From NCBI RefSeq assembly GCF_030272615.1, contig NC_081412.1, positions 139,254,747-139,318,746 of the forward strand: a stretch of 64,000 nucleotides of DNA, read 5' to 3'. Within the stretch, counting starts at the first letter, position 1. Every line of letters starts with the position of its first letter. Origin of the DNA: Cryptomeria japonica (taxonomy: Eukaryota > Streptophyta > Pinopsida > Cupressales > Cupressaceae). The notes beneath the pieces were generated by a model that saw only the letters and a program-made list of their open reading frames with translations, was not told the DNA's origin and searched no databases. Below, in pieces: positions 1 to 11,670 of this stretch. Made by a program: the position numbers and the translations under genes.

Positions 1-137
1 AATTTGCCATGTGACATTTGATGATTAAAGAATTAATTGTGTACTCAAGATTTATTTAATTGCCTTTAGTTAGGACCTTGGTGATGTTGTCGAGATTAGG
101 GGCTCATGGTTTAGATGACCATTTTTAGGGTATTACG
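1..137 (-). repeat. 3' LTR of element A, cut by the window edge
   Basis: This is the inner end of the 3' LTR. It aligns base for base with 10499-10635 at roughly 95 percent identity by eye. Position 137 is G where the other LTR has A, so the terminal dinucleotide of this copy has mutated. Confidence 0.85.
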
Positions 138-150
138 TTTGCCCCTCTTT
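138..150 (-). other. Polypurine tract of element A
   Basis: The minus strand reads AAAGAGGGGCAAA directly against the LTR start. This is the position and composition expected for the plus-strand primer of an LTR retrotransposon. Confidence 0.75.
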
Positions 151-179
151 GAATTAATGTGCGAGAACTGTGTTGGTTC

Positions 180-960
180 AAAGAAAATTTGATGTCTAGG
201 AGATACCAATTCTGAACTTGATTGATCACGAACTAGAAAGCGAGGTGTTTAGCTTGATTCAAAGCGACGAAGCTGAATGAAGTCTGATTAAAGAGATATC
301 GTTCCCGAACTTGATTGAACTTAGGAATGATAGAAAACAAAGATACCAAACTTGAAATTGATTGATCAAGAAGCGGACCTTACTGATCTAGAACTTGATT
401 GAACTTAGATATAGTGAATGATGATAAAAATTGATCTTGAACTTGATTGATCAAGATACGATGAAGATAAACTATCCAGCTTGATCCAAAGCGACGAATA
501 CTGAACACCTGCTTAGATTGAGTGTGATCAAAGATACTCTTTAAACCCTTGATTGAGTTTAAATGAATAATCAACTTGATGAAAAGCGATGAAACTGATT
601 AACATTAAGAGATTGATTCAGATAAAAGACAAATATCAACTTGATTTGAAGCAATGAAACTGATATGCCCCTAGTGATTGATTTGATTCAGATGATCAAG
701 AGATCTCAACTTGATATAAAGTGATGGAGTCAAGATGCCCCTAGCGATTAATTTGATTCAGATGATCGAAAGATCTCAACTTGATATAAAGCGATGAAGT
801 CAAGATGCCCCTAGAGATGAGGTCTTATTTGATTGATTTTCTTTAGTTGAAAAAGATGTTTTGCTCGACTTTCGATGAAGATTTGAAAATTTTCTCGATA
901 TTGAAGAATGTGAGGTCATAAGGTCATGAGTATGCCCCCTCGGGAGCGAAATCGAAAGAT
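180..960 (-). repeat. Short dispersed repeats with PPT-like motifs in the 3' region of A
   Basis: The plus strand repeats an AACTTGATTGATC-like phrase many times. It carries the phrase TGCCCCTAG at about 664, 735 and 806, and TGCCCCCTCGGGAG at about 932. On the element's own strand these read CTAGGGGCA and CCCGAGGGGGCA, close to its real polypurine tract. There is no credible gene here. Confidence 0.6.
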
Positions 961-2011
961 AGCGAGGGTACATGATTATAGGTGTAGCTAGGAATTTGGA
1001 AATCATCAAAGCAATATAAACATTAGCCTAGTTCAATCACGAAAACTAAATTGCAATGATAACAATCCTAAAAATATTCAATGAAAACATGAAAACAAGA
1101 CATTCAAAATGAAATCTAAGAAAACCAAATGCAGATGTCTCCTTCATGTGGCTCCATTGTCCTTCTTTCTCCTTCAAATAGCTTTTGTTTTGTGGATCTC
1201 ACCTACAAGTGCATACGCATGAGATGAAAGCAAGATTGATAAAATAGCATGACAACATAAGGGTACTAGAAGCGTGATTGATTCGACCAGGGACCTTGAT
1301 TGAAGAAATTCATCCAATTTATAGACAAATTGGAGAAAAGACAAGATTAGCATGAATTTGATTCGAATGGAAATTTCAAATCAAGAATGACAAATATGAC
1401 AAATTATGACAAATTTGCACTTTCTATGCAAGATTGATTGATTGATAATTTTGACAAAATTATGACAAATTTCTATATCAAAATTGATTGATTGACAATT
1501 ATGACAAATTATGACAAACTTGCTATGTCATTCCCATGAAATTAGGAGAAATATAGGAGAAAATTGAAATTAGATGAATTAGAAATTAGGAAATTAGAAA
1601 ATGAGGAAATTAGGATTTAAGAAATTTAGAAAATGAGGAAATTAGGAATTAAGTGAATTAATTAACAATTTTTCATTTATTAATTAATTCACAAAGAGGG
1701 AAGAATTAGTTAGCCAATTAAATAAACATTTAATTGTGACAAGAAGACTTAGGATAAATAAACTATTTAACCTAGAGGGAGAAAGGACAAACAAGGTTAA
1801 ATGAATAAATCATGAAACCCTAGAAGATGAATTAGAGATGCAAGGATGACAATTAGGTCTTGATGAAGGATAATTGATATCGATTCGATTTGATCATGAT
1901 TCTGACTTGATAAAAGACCAATGCTGATAAATGATTTGATTGAGAAATGCGCCAATTGATGAGGAACAATGACTAATTGATCCAAATTGACATGATTGAG
2001 AAGACGACGAT

Positions 2012-2300
2012 GATCGATGACAAATCGATCGCAAAATGACAAAGTTGACAAGAGGACAAGGATCGATGACAAAATAGATTGCAAAATGACAAGATTGAAA
2101 ATGACCACGATCGATGACAAATCGATCGCAAGATGACAAGATTGAAAACGACAACGATCGATGACAAATCGATCACAAGACGACAAGATTGAAAAGAGGA
2201 CAACGATCGATGACAAATCGATCACAAGACGACAAGATTGAAAAGAGGACAATGATCGATGACAAATCGATCGCAAGATGACAAGATTGATAAGAGGACA
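2012..2300. repeat. 48-bp tandem repeat, six units
   Basis: The phrase GATCGATGACAAA recurs at about 2012, 2061, 2109, 2157, 2205 and 2254, a spacing of 48-49 bases. Each unit holds one or two ATCGAT or CGATCG palindromes followed by GCAAGATGACAAGATTG-like sequence. Open frames across it only reflect a period divisible by three. Confidence 0.85.
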
Positions 2301-5275
2301 AAACCCTAATTAGGATTGACGATGTCCAAAATGATGACAAATGAATATGCACATTGATGCGACAAGATAAGATCGACCAAAATTATGACTAAAGATTGTT
2401 ATCGACAAGACCTAATTCGAAAGCAAGAAAAATGAGGAATGCAGAAGAAGGACTCGATGCTCGCAAATGATAAGGACCCAGTGCGAATCATAGGAGAAAT
2501 GTTAATGCGACGCAAAAAACCTAAAATAAGGCAATGCGCAAATGTTAAAGTATGATTCCGCAAGCATTGACCATTTTTAGACGTCTACAATAGGCAATTT
2601 TGAGCGATGATAAGTTGTTTTGAGTACAAATTGATTCAAAGGAATTTTTGAAAATTTTGCGTTGATTGATAAGAAATTGAGCACAAAGTTGATTTGTAGA
2701 AATTAAATTGAGATTCAACGTTGATTTACGATAAATTGAGTGCCATTTGAAGAAAGAACGAGCATTTGATGAAAAATGCTAAGTGGTCCATACTTTATGA
2801 AATTTCGATGAGAGAGTTGACATCAGATTTTGATTTCGATCCCAAAAATGGACCCAGGACAGCCGATTTATATGCTCTTGATTTGATTTCATCGTACTTG
2901 TGTTGATTGATTATGAGATGTTGTTCTATATGCTTTATTCTATATGTATGCATTTCTTTTCAGTATAGATGAATGAATGCAAATGGAATATGGGTGTTTA
3001 TTTTTGTTTCTTTTTATGCAAATAAATGATGAGAATGAGTAACTAGTAATGCAAATGTTTATTTTTCTTCATGCAATAATATGAATGCAAATAAGTGATA
3101 ATGAATGTATGAATCTATAGAAGATGCTCATGTATGCAGCTAACATCTCAATACACAAGTACTCGATCGGAGAAACGATGATGAAAAAGAGACCACTTAG
3201 CTGAGAAATGACGAATGCCTCCAAATTCTCATTCAGAAGATAAAGAAATCAGTGTTACCATACCGAAATCACTCTAAATTCACGAGATGCAGAATGAAAT
3301 GCAAGATGAGATGCAAAATGAAATGCAATCGAAACCTAGTCACTGGATTTGAAAAACTTAATTTTTCATCATTAAGCATTTTACAATTATAGTAGGTAGA
3401 TTAGAGTTCCTTTCTTTTCATGTGCAATATTAATTATCTTGTCTGTAATGACCCTTTTTTTTTGTTCATATCCTTGGACAGATTACGCATGGACCCAGAT
3501 TGCACAATAAAGAAATCCCCTCAAAACAGACAAAGAAATGATGGGAACCTCCCTATAGCATTCAAATAAGCAGAGTCGAGGTATGTGTGGTGACTTCACC
3601 TTAATGTGAAGGCTCTTATCACAGACACCCAACTAATTTAGATGTTTCCAGATCATTGGGATCATTCCTACATGCAAAAAACAAAGAAAATATTATGCCC
3701 CCAATCCTTGCTCCACTTAGTCACAATAGACTTCCTTGAGTTACTCAGAGGGATAATAATCGAAAACCAATATAAAAGACAACACACAAAGAAAATTTCC
3801 ATGCATATCTCTAACAGTTTAGTGATTGTTTTTAGTAATGTTTTGCTTGTGTACTCAGTGATAAAACTCTTCAGTAGTCAGGAGACAGGTAACTGACTCG
3901 GAGTGGACGACAAGGTTTCACTGACGTAAGGGTGACTTGGTTGATTCTTCTTAGGACATGTAATGTGCTCTTGTCGATTACCTAAGACTAGGACATTGAT
4001 CAGTTTCAAGCCATGAGGGTTCCAACAAACCAGGATGTCACAAAAGTGACTGAAATATGTACAAACGAAAGCAAAGATGCATGAAAGTGAGAATGCCAAC
4101 ATTGTGTTGATAGATGGAGCGCTTGAGTACAAGAGGCACCTGTTTGCCAGGTTTTCACCTACTTGGAAGAGATTCATTTTAATTTTTTTACCAAGGTGCC
4201 TGTTTACCAGGTTTTCACTAGGGCATTTTCTCTCTTTTTTCCTTTTTTTTTTTTTTGATTTCTTCAGGACTTTTTCCGATTTTTAGGATTTCTTCAGGAC
4301 ATTTTATGATTTTTAGAATTTCTTCAAGACATTTTATGATTTTTATGATTTTGTTCAAGACATTTTATGATTTTTATGATTTTTTAATGTTTGCCCCTAG
4401 TGTCTAGCAAGGCAAAAGGGATTTTGAGCACATGAATGGATAAGCGAATGGTGGTGGACGCTTTCAAGGACTATCTCACAATGTTAATCCAAGCACAGGA
4501 TCTAGATATAACAATGTAAACCAAAGATTTTAGCGATGTAAAGCAAGTATTTTAGCAATGTAAAGCAAGGATATAGCATAACGAATCCATATGGTCCAAA
4601 GAAGTGGCCATGCCAAGAGGTTTGTGGAAAGCATGTTTTTACATTTTGTCCATAGTGTTGATCAAGATCAAGGGATAGAATTGGATAGGAGGCATATATG
4701 ATAAGAAAGATCAAAAGGGAGTAATGAAGGATGTAAGCGAGCAATGGAGAGGAGCTAAAGGGTCTAGATCAAGTGTAATAGATAGGACACATGAAACCTG
4801 TAAAGATCCTTAACCTTGTCAAGATCAAAGGTGGAAAAGGGATATGAATATAGATAGAGCGAATGAGGGATAATGGAGGGTGAAGGATAATGGAGGAAAA
4901 AGGATAATAGATGGATGTACATGGATGGAACTTGCCCCTAGTGTAAAGTGCAAAAGGATAATGGATTATGCATGATGCCTGTTTGCCAGGTTTTCATCAT
5001 GGTACTTTCCCAAGGCGCCACAAGAAGTGGTTTTCACACAAGGATGAATTTATTTCTCTTTATTTATTTATTTTTCTGATTTTTTTTTTCATTTTTTCAT
5101 CATTTTTTTTTCTTCTTTTTGGAAGATAATGGAGGCATGATAGGGGATGGAAGAAGGACCCCAACGTCTCGCTTCTTTGGATGGTACCCTTGGAATATGA
5201 GTTGCAATAGACCATGGCTATGAAGGTATGCTCAAAGATGTTGGTAGGATAATGAGATTAAACTAGAGCAAGGAT
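2301..5275 (-). other. Non-coding 3' region of element A with repeated modules
   Basis: No gene is supported. The region carries several copies of a phrase that reads CCTGGCAAACAGG on the minus strand (near 4141, 4201 and 4981) and PPT-like CTAGGGGCAA phrases near 4388 and 4932. Poly-T runs lie near 4236 and 5080, and a reiterated ATTTTATGATTTTTA-like block lies at 4260-4385. The same two motif types occur in the 3' region of element D (47941 and 48121). Confidence 0.55.
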
Positions 5276-7498
5276 TTATGCAAAGGATTGGATAAGAGGG
5301 ATGGAAGGGTGAAAAAGAGGTGTTGGATAATGGATGGTATGTTGGAAGAATTGTGTATGGATAGACGGAAATGTTGGAAAGATCAACATTGGCACACACC
5401 TTGAGGGATGGTGGACATATGGAGGAGAAGTGAATCTCAAATTTTGAGATTTGGATGGAGGAAAGGTTATAGATTTTGGGGCATAAGAACCCAAAATGGA
5501 TGAAGGAGGTGATGGAGGAATAGAATCAGAAGGTTTGGATGGAGGAACAACAATTTTGGATGCCAATTTTGATTTTTCTTTAGATTGTTGTGCTTCAAGC
5601 AGTCGAATAGGGATCCACATGGTTTTTGATTTTTCATGCTTTTGTAGTTCCTTAGAGTGCATTGCTTGTACAAGTGCCTTAGGAACCCATATAACTTTTG
5701 ACTTTTCTTCTTTCTTTGTGGACCTTTGTGGTATTTTATATTTTTCTTTTTCTTTTTGGATCATATTTTTCTTTGTTTTAACATGTCGATTAGATGGGAC
5801 ATGTTGATCCTTGAATACATGTGGATTGCTTGATTTATGACTTTTATGCTTGGCATCCAAATTGCTTGGAGGGAGAAAAGAATGTATGAATGGATAGGAA
5901 TTATATGGAGGTATTTTAGATGGATGGAAGGTACTCAAAGATGTGTGTCTTTATTGATCCTACATAAGGGATGGAGGGATATAGGGACCTAGAATGGATG
6001 GAAGCGATGATGGGGAAAGCGTATATTTGGATTTAACTAGAGAAATGTAGGATTTATGAGAGATACCGACATCTTGAGAAATATCCCTGAGGCCATGACC
6101 TTTAACATTTTCTTTAATATGGAGGGGTTCTTGCTTGTGTAGATCTACCCCTTTTCTTTTATAAATATTTTGACTTGTAGGATACATTGTGCTTTGGAAA
6201 GAAGGCGCGAGTCCATTATGAGATGGAGGTGGAATGTAGGGAATAATAGGATCATGAGAGGGATTTGTAGGCATGATGGATCCTTAAGGTGAATATGAAG
6301 TATTATGAAAAGGATATGAAGGGATACTTTGATCTTGACATGGAAGAGGACCATTGGATATAGTAGGAAGGGTGTTTGACTCTTCATTTTGAATAGGACC
6401 ATTTGAAAAGTTGAAAAAGGCATCATGATCTTTCTTAGGAAGTGGATTAGGAATGGGATTTGGAAGGATGGTTTTCTCTTGAGATGGAAGGGGGTCATCT
6501 TGGAAGAAATGGAAAGATATAAGGGGATCATCATGGGATTCTAGTGAAATAGGATCTTTTTCAATCATTAGATGGGTTTGGAGAGTTTTGGTGTCTTGAT
6601 CTTGATTTATGATAGGACTTATTTTTTCATTTTCCAAATTATCCTCTTGACATGGAGTCACTTCTAAAGAAGGGATAGGATTGTGCATAGGAATAGGGGA
6701 TTCCTGGAAGGTCTCCATATTTTGGCATGATGGGGAAGCATTTTGAGTGGGACTCTCTAGAGTGGGTATGTTTGGAATTGAAGTGTATGATGGCCTAGGA
6801 TCTAGGATTTTTAAATCTTTAGAGGAAATTGTATCAATATTGCCATTAACTTGGATTTCAATAGGACATATCCCTTGAAGGTAAACATGAGAAGTTTCAT
6901 TGTTTGAAGGAGATGAAGACATCATGGAAGGGATGGAGGCTATGTGTGGAGCCTTGTTAGACATAGGTTCATGATTTTGATCATGATTAGAAGTAGTTCC
7001 TTCTTTTTCTGTAGGTGAGTCATTAGGATCTTCAATTTCAATGACACCATCATCAAGGAGATCTTGAATCTTATGTTTTAGTTCCATACACATTGAAGTC
7101 TTATGTTTGTTATGCCTATGATATACACAATAACTACTCAAAACTGCACATCCCCATGTGGTCTTTTTAGGCAATATGATAAGATTGTTCTTAAGAAGCA
7201 CTTCCAAAGCTAACTCAATAGATTACACCAAAGGTGTAAATTGTCTATCTAGGGAATATATGTCTTTTTGTCTTGATGAAGGTGTTTTGTGATCTTGTAT
7301 GAGATTTGGTCTTTGATTGTCAATTATTTGTTGGTATTTGCTTGTCAAATCACATAACCGTTTTAGAATTTCTTGAAGTTTCTCACACTTGATATCATAC
7401 ATTTGTTTTTCAAATGGAGTCATTGATTTATTTTGTTGGATTTCCATGTCATATATTTCTTCCTTGATATCTTGAAGTATTTGAGCAAAGGTAGCCAT
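5276..7498 (-). pseudogene. gag-like reading frame of element A, interrupted by in-frame stops
   Basis: One minus-strand frame of about 740 codons runs from the ATG at 7498 to a stop at 5276. It is broken by stop codons near 7220, 6279, 5955 and 5946 but not by frameshifts. The N-terminal 90 residues are charged and probably helical. A Gypsy gag C-terminal signature follows: a Cys/His pattern YCVYHRHNKHKTSMC, then ELKHKIQDLLDDG, matching the end of gag in element D. The capsid core that should precede it is absent. The rest is rich in Pro, Ser and Asn, and near the C-terminus contains two copies of a module with K-x-x-WVP or WIP about 24 residues apart. Each stop can be explained by a Gln codon mutated to TAA or TAG. 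The role is presumed structural; no enzyme domain is visible. Confidence 0.65.
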
Positions 7499-9594
7499 GG
7501 GAATCGGAGCTAAGGTATCTATGAGATTCTTACTTTTGTAAAAAAAAAATTAGAAGAGCTTCTGGTTTGAACAGGCATTTACAACCGACGAGACCGAGAG
7601 CTAGATGTGTTGCAGAAGTCAAGATCAAATTGTAGCTAGTAGTTCGTTTAACATAGTGATTGAGTGAAGTAACTAGGATCTGGTCTGGTTTCAGGAATGA
7701 TCTATCCTATGTAAGACTTTATCTAAGTTAACTTAGGTTTGATAAGATGTTGTTTGGACTAGCTTAAAGATGATCGACAAAATCGTGCAACGCAACGGTA
7801 GGGGTACACTATCAAGATTGTTTATGCTCAAGAGGATGATAACCAATTTTATGCTCGTTGTAGACTAGTTTAGGCAAGTTTGATTGTTTTGACTGACAAG
7901 ATCAGGAATTCATATGACAGAGGATTGGACAAAGATGAGATTCTAACAGACACAGTTTCAATTACTGATGACTACTAGTTTTTTATAAGGACCGATGTTT
8001 TGATGACTGACAGAGACTAGTTTGGACACGAACATAATTTATCACTGAATTGTTTGATATTGTTTGATTTGATTTCTCCAGTTTCAGTATTTCATTTTCA
8101 GTTTTAGGGATGAAAACACAAAACACACACAAGATAAATAACAATTCAATCACAACACGCTAACCCTATGGAAGTTGGCTTAGAGAAGAAAACCTTTGCT
8201 TGTTGACTTAGGTACACACCCAATAGCTAATCAAAATACGACCACTGAGTCTCACGCAATGGATTCTCAACGTCGTATTAGCTGACTCCAAACGCTAATG
8301 GGGGCACGATATGGCAAGTGTCTTGGGAGAGTTACTATCTCTCTTGCACAAAGATTATCAACCTTTTAGAGGTGAATCGGGTAGCTTCTAAACTTATAGT
8401 TCTTAGTCATAAATTTCGTTTGAAATTACCCCTTGAAGTCACGCAAGCATGATTGAGGCCTATAGCCCGACAAGGTACCGAAACAAGTTGTAGTCACGTA
8501 AATGTGATTGAGACCGCGAGACCCTACAAAATGCTCGATATGAGAGATCTCAAAGAGAAAACTCAAATAATCCCATCCTCTGAGACTTTAATCACCAGAG
8601 GCCTATTTATCATAGTGATTTGGAATGCTCAGGTTCAGTTGTACTCACTTGGGTCGTTCTCACAGGGTGATTATTTTTTCCCACTGTGATAGGCTCGCTA
8701 AAGGTACACAAATCTCAAAACTTAGAAAAAAGCTTTGAGGGTCTAGATTTCTGATTGTCTATAAAAGACAAGAGCATACTCTCCTACCTCTTAGATTTTT
8801 CTGAAAACATGAAAGATAGATTTGTTCTTTAACCAGATAGCAATTTAAGTGCCTAAGAAAATACTAAATGAATACACAATGTTTAGTCGATTCTCCTTAG
8901 GCAACCTACAAAACCAATATGTCAGTAGTCATTTTCTTCTTGATTCTTCGCCAGGCATATGTTTGATTGATAGATTCTTTGACAAGCATCCTGCAAACAT
9001 TAAAAGCCCAAAATTAGTTGCCAAAATAACATTAAAAAAAATCATCAAAAGAAAATTCTATCATGCAAACTGTAAATTAAACTAATCTAATAAGAATTTC
9101 CATTTTTTATGACTATCCTAGTTATGACAGTTTTGATAGTACTGCACTCTGTCATTTATAGCTTATGAACTAAAGATAATTTGAAAATTCGCTTTAGTGG
9201 AAATGTGGAAAACTTGGTTTTACAGAACATATTAAAATTTTGGTTATATCCAACGGTTCAATAAAATGTTATACCCTCCGAACCGAGACCATTTTTGACT
9301 GTCATAGAAGAATAAGTAAAATGATAGTCCTTCACTCTATCAATCATAACTTTCAAACCCAAAATATTTAGGAAAATCCCTTTGGTGAAACTGTATAAAA
9401 CTTGATTCTAAACAACATATCAAAACTTGGTTGAGATCCAACAGTTCAATAAAAAGTTATGCTCCCCAAACCAAGACCATTTTTGACTGTCATAGAAGAA
9501 CAATAAAAAAGAAAGATTTTTATTTGCAAATTTAACACATGTTTATTAGTTATAGAAACCAAACATTAAATTTGTTCAAGAAACATTAGAAATC
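7499..9594 (-). other. Leader (5' untranslated region) of element A
   Basis: About 2.1 kb lie between the primer site and the gag-like ATG. No gene is supported; the short frames at 8453-8689 and 8849-9085 look fortuitous. Two diverged copies of a roughly 190-bp module occur around 9220-9310 and 9400-9500. They share a core reading TCCAACGGTTCAATAAAA then GACTGTCATAGAAGAA on the plus strand. A related copy lies in element D near 50960-51100. Confidence 0.55.
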
Positions 9595-9630
9595 TTGTAG
9601 TTGTGGGTTCGAGCCCCACAGTGGGTGCCA
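9595..9630 (-). other. Primer-binding site of element A, extended match to tRNA-Lys 3' end
   Basis: The plus strand shows a tRNA 3' end: a T-arm with 5-bp stem GTGGG/CCCAC around the loop TTCGAGC, an acceptor strand AGTGGGT, and CCA. The minus strand therefore reads TGGCACCCACTGTGGGGC, a primer site, five bases from the LTR. Against plant tRNA-Lys(CUU) as I recall it, about 32 of 36 positions match and the differences are transitions. Confidence 0.8.
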
Positions 9631-9634
9631 AAAA

Positions 9635-10635
9635 TGTGTGTGTGAAAAGTGGACCTGTATCTGTAAGCACAACACTTCAATTAAGTCATTACATGTATGG
9701 TTAGACAGATGTAAGCATGAATATGAAAACCATAACAAATCGACCCATTGCCTTCTAAAAGATGCGAGTATAAGTTTTCTCTCAAATTTGTATAAGCAAT
9801 CCAGTGACTAGACAACACCAAGACGAAGGATTTTAATCTATATGGGCATGATATTAATGCTAGATGGATGCAAGATTAATCTAACAAGATTTAAGCAATA
9901 AATGAGATAAATGATCTAAATATGTATGCAATATTCTTAATGAACCTAGAGAAAAAACAATATAATAACAATATATTCTCCAGGATTTTTGAATGAGAGA
10001 CGAGAGCCTGAATTTATAGAAAATTCAGAAAGAAACCAAAGGTTGAGATCAAATGATGATGAGCGGTCAAGATTTTCCAAGAGGAAGCACAATTCAGGTG
10101 AATTGATGTGATTGGATGCTTTTCTCAGTTTTAAAGGAAATTGAACTAAAATTAAGATAAAATGAGGAAAAAACTAATTTATTCTCTATTTCATTCAATT
10201 TTAATATTTAATAGTTTTATTTGCTTTCTTTGAGATTATCTATCAATTTTTAATTTGTTTTTTTCAAGATTATCTCCAATTGATTTCTTTTCTCAATTTT
10301 TAATTATTTTTTGTCAATAATTCCTTTTTTATTTATTTCCTTTTTTGATTTATTTCCTTTTTTGAAGATTTATGGCAAATTGATTTATTTAATTAAATAT
10401 GCTAGGATATTTAATAAAATAAATAAGATAATTGTTTAAAATGATTTACTTGGAATGATCAATTAATTAAATAAATATTTAATTAATATTGTTTGATTAA
10501 TTTGTCATGTGACATTTGATGATTAAAGAATTAATTGTGTGCTCAAGATTTATTTAATTGCCTTTGGTTAGGACCTTGGTGATGTTGTCGAGATTAGGGG
10601 CTTAAGGTTTAGATGACCATTTTTAGGGTATTACA
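9635..10635 (-). repeat. 5' LTR of element A
   Basis: It is bounded by TG at 9635 and CA-type ends (TTACA at 10635, reading TGTAA on the minus strand) and is about 1001 bp long. It is AT-rich, with repeated TTAATTAAATAAAT-like palindromes around 10380-10500. Its last 137 bases match 1-137. Confidence 0.8.
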
Positions 10636-10640
10636 CCCCC

Positions 10641-10669
10641 CTCTCAGTTTTTCATCGGTTATCCTAACA
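10641..10669 (+). repeat. Residual end of the 5' LTR of element B
   Basis: CTCTCAG...TCGGTTATCCTAACA matches the last part of the 3' LTR (14822-14851). The remainder of this LTR lies on the far side of element A, outside the window. Confidence 0.85.
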
Positions 10670-10671
10670 AT

Positions 10672-10683
10672 TGGTATCAGAGC
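10672..10683 (+). other. Primer-binding site of element B (tRNA-iMet type)
   Basis: TGGTATCAGAGC lies three bases after the LTR end CCTAACA. This is the standard plant initiator-Met primer site of Copia elements. Confidence 0.95.
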
Positions 10684-10725
10684 ATAGTCCTCTCTGCAAA
10701 AGATTAACCGCTTGAGGAAGATCCT

Positions 10726-11670
10726 GTGGTGAGTAATCATTCAACTTCAATTGCTTACCGAAAGGGCAACCCTAGGATTGAAGGAACAAATTACAAACTA
10801 TGGAAGCTTTGGATGGAGACTCGTCTGAGATGTTTTAGCAAGGAGATTTGGGAGATCACTGAGAAAGGCTATACCACTTATGATCTGGCATCTAGAAACC
10901 CTCATTCGACAGACTTGGATAAGAACATTGAAAATTACTGTAGAGCGAGAGAAGCCCTTTTGAGTGCCCTTTCAGATCAGCAAGTAATGGGATTAATAGA
11001 CAATTCATCTACAAAAGCTCTATGGGATAAGTTGGCAACTCTAAATGAAGGTGACCCTACTGTAAAAATTGTTAAACTTGATGGTTACCGGGTGAGGTAT
11101 GAGAACCTGAGAATGGAGGAAGATGAAAGAATTGCTTCTTTTATGGAAAGAGTCAATGGAATTATCTTGGGAAATAAATGATGTGGTGGATCTCTTAGTG
11201 AAGATGAGATTGTTTCTAAAGTAGTGAGAGCTTTTCCATCGACATACAAGATGAAGGCTACTGCAATTAATGAGCTGAGAACAATGTCTAACACTTCTAT
11301 TAATAGAAATACTTTGGTTGGAAAGTTAACTTCTTTTGAGCTTGAAGAATTCAGTCCTCAAGGAGCTCCAAAGACAGATTCTTCATTCAAGGCATCTACA
11401 TCATCAATCGAAAAGAGTGATTGGAAATCATTATATGTGAAGGAACTGGAGGATATGAGGAAACAAGATGAAGAGCTTGAGGAACTTGAAGCCCTATTTG
11501 CTAGAAGAGTACCTAAAGGTCCGACAGGAAGTAAGTATGAAGTAAATATACCTTTCAAATGTTTTGCATGTAATAAGATAGGTCATTTTGCATCTAGATG
11601 TCTTGAGAGGAATTCAAGATTTGAAGAGAAATCTAGAAGGTCTTTTAAGCCTAACCATGAATATTAGAAC
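10726..11670 (+). pseudogene. Copia gag of element B
   Basis: The frame begins without an ATG near 10726 and reads a Copia-type gag N-terminus (GTNYKLWKLWMETRL). It is stopped by TGA at 11179-11181 and then resumes. A single zinc knuckle of the CX2CX4HX4C form (CFACNKIGHFASRC) lies at about 11560-11600, followed by a basic tail and a TAG near 11665. Gag normally forms the virus-like particle in the cytoplasm and binds element RNA through this knuckle. This copy is broken by the stops and the lost start. Confidence 0.85.

Larger units (their letters stand above)
1..10635 (-). mobile_element. Element A: non-autonomous Gypsy-type LTR retrotransposon, gag-remnant only, left end outside window
   Basis: The first 137 bases match the last 137 bases of 10499-10635 with only a handful of substitutions, so they are the two LTR copies. 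Read on the minus strand, the order is 5' LTR (10635 to 9635), primer-binding site like the 3' end of tRNA-Lys, a long leader, one broken gag-like frame (7498 to 5276), about 5 kb of repeat-rich non-coding DNA, a polypurine tract and the start of the 3' LTR. No protease, reverse transcriptase or integrase was found, so the element would need enzymes from elsewhere. Its right end lies inside the 5' LTR of Copia element B, with CCCCC at 10636-10640 as likely target duplication; the other copy would be left of the window. Ty3/Gypsy affiliation rests on the zinc-knuckle-like motif in the gag remnant. Confidence 0.8.

Noticed and set aside
1797-2276. 159-codon minus-strand frame rich in Ser, Cys and Asp
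   Set aside because: It lies largely over the 48-bp tandem array, whose period is a multiple of three, so open frames are expected.
9595-9630. Possible tRNA gene
   Set aside because: Only the T-arm, acceptor strand and CCA are present, with no D-arm or anticodon arm. The position beside an LTR identifies it as a primer-binding site.
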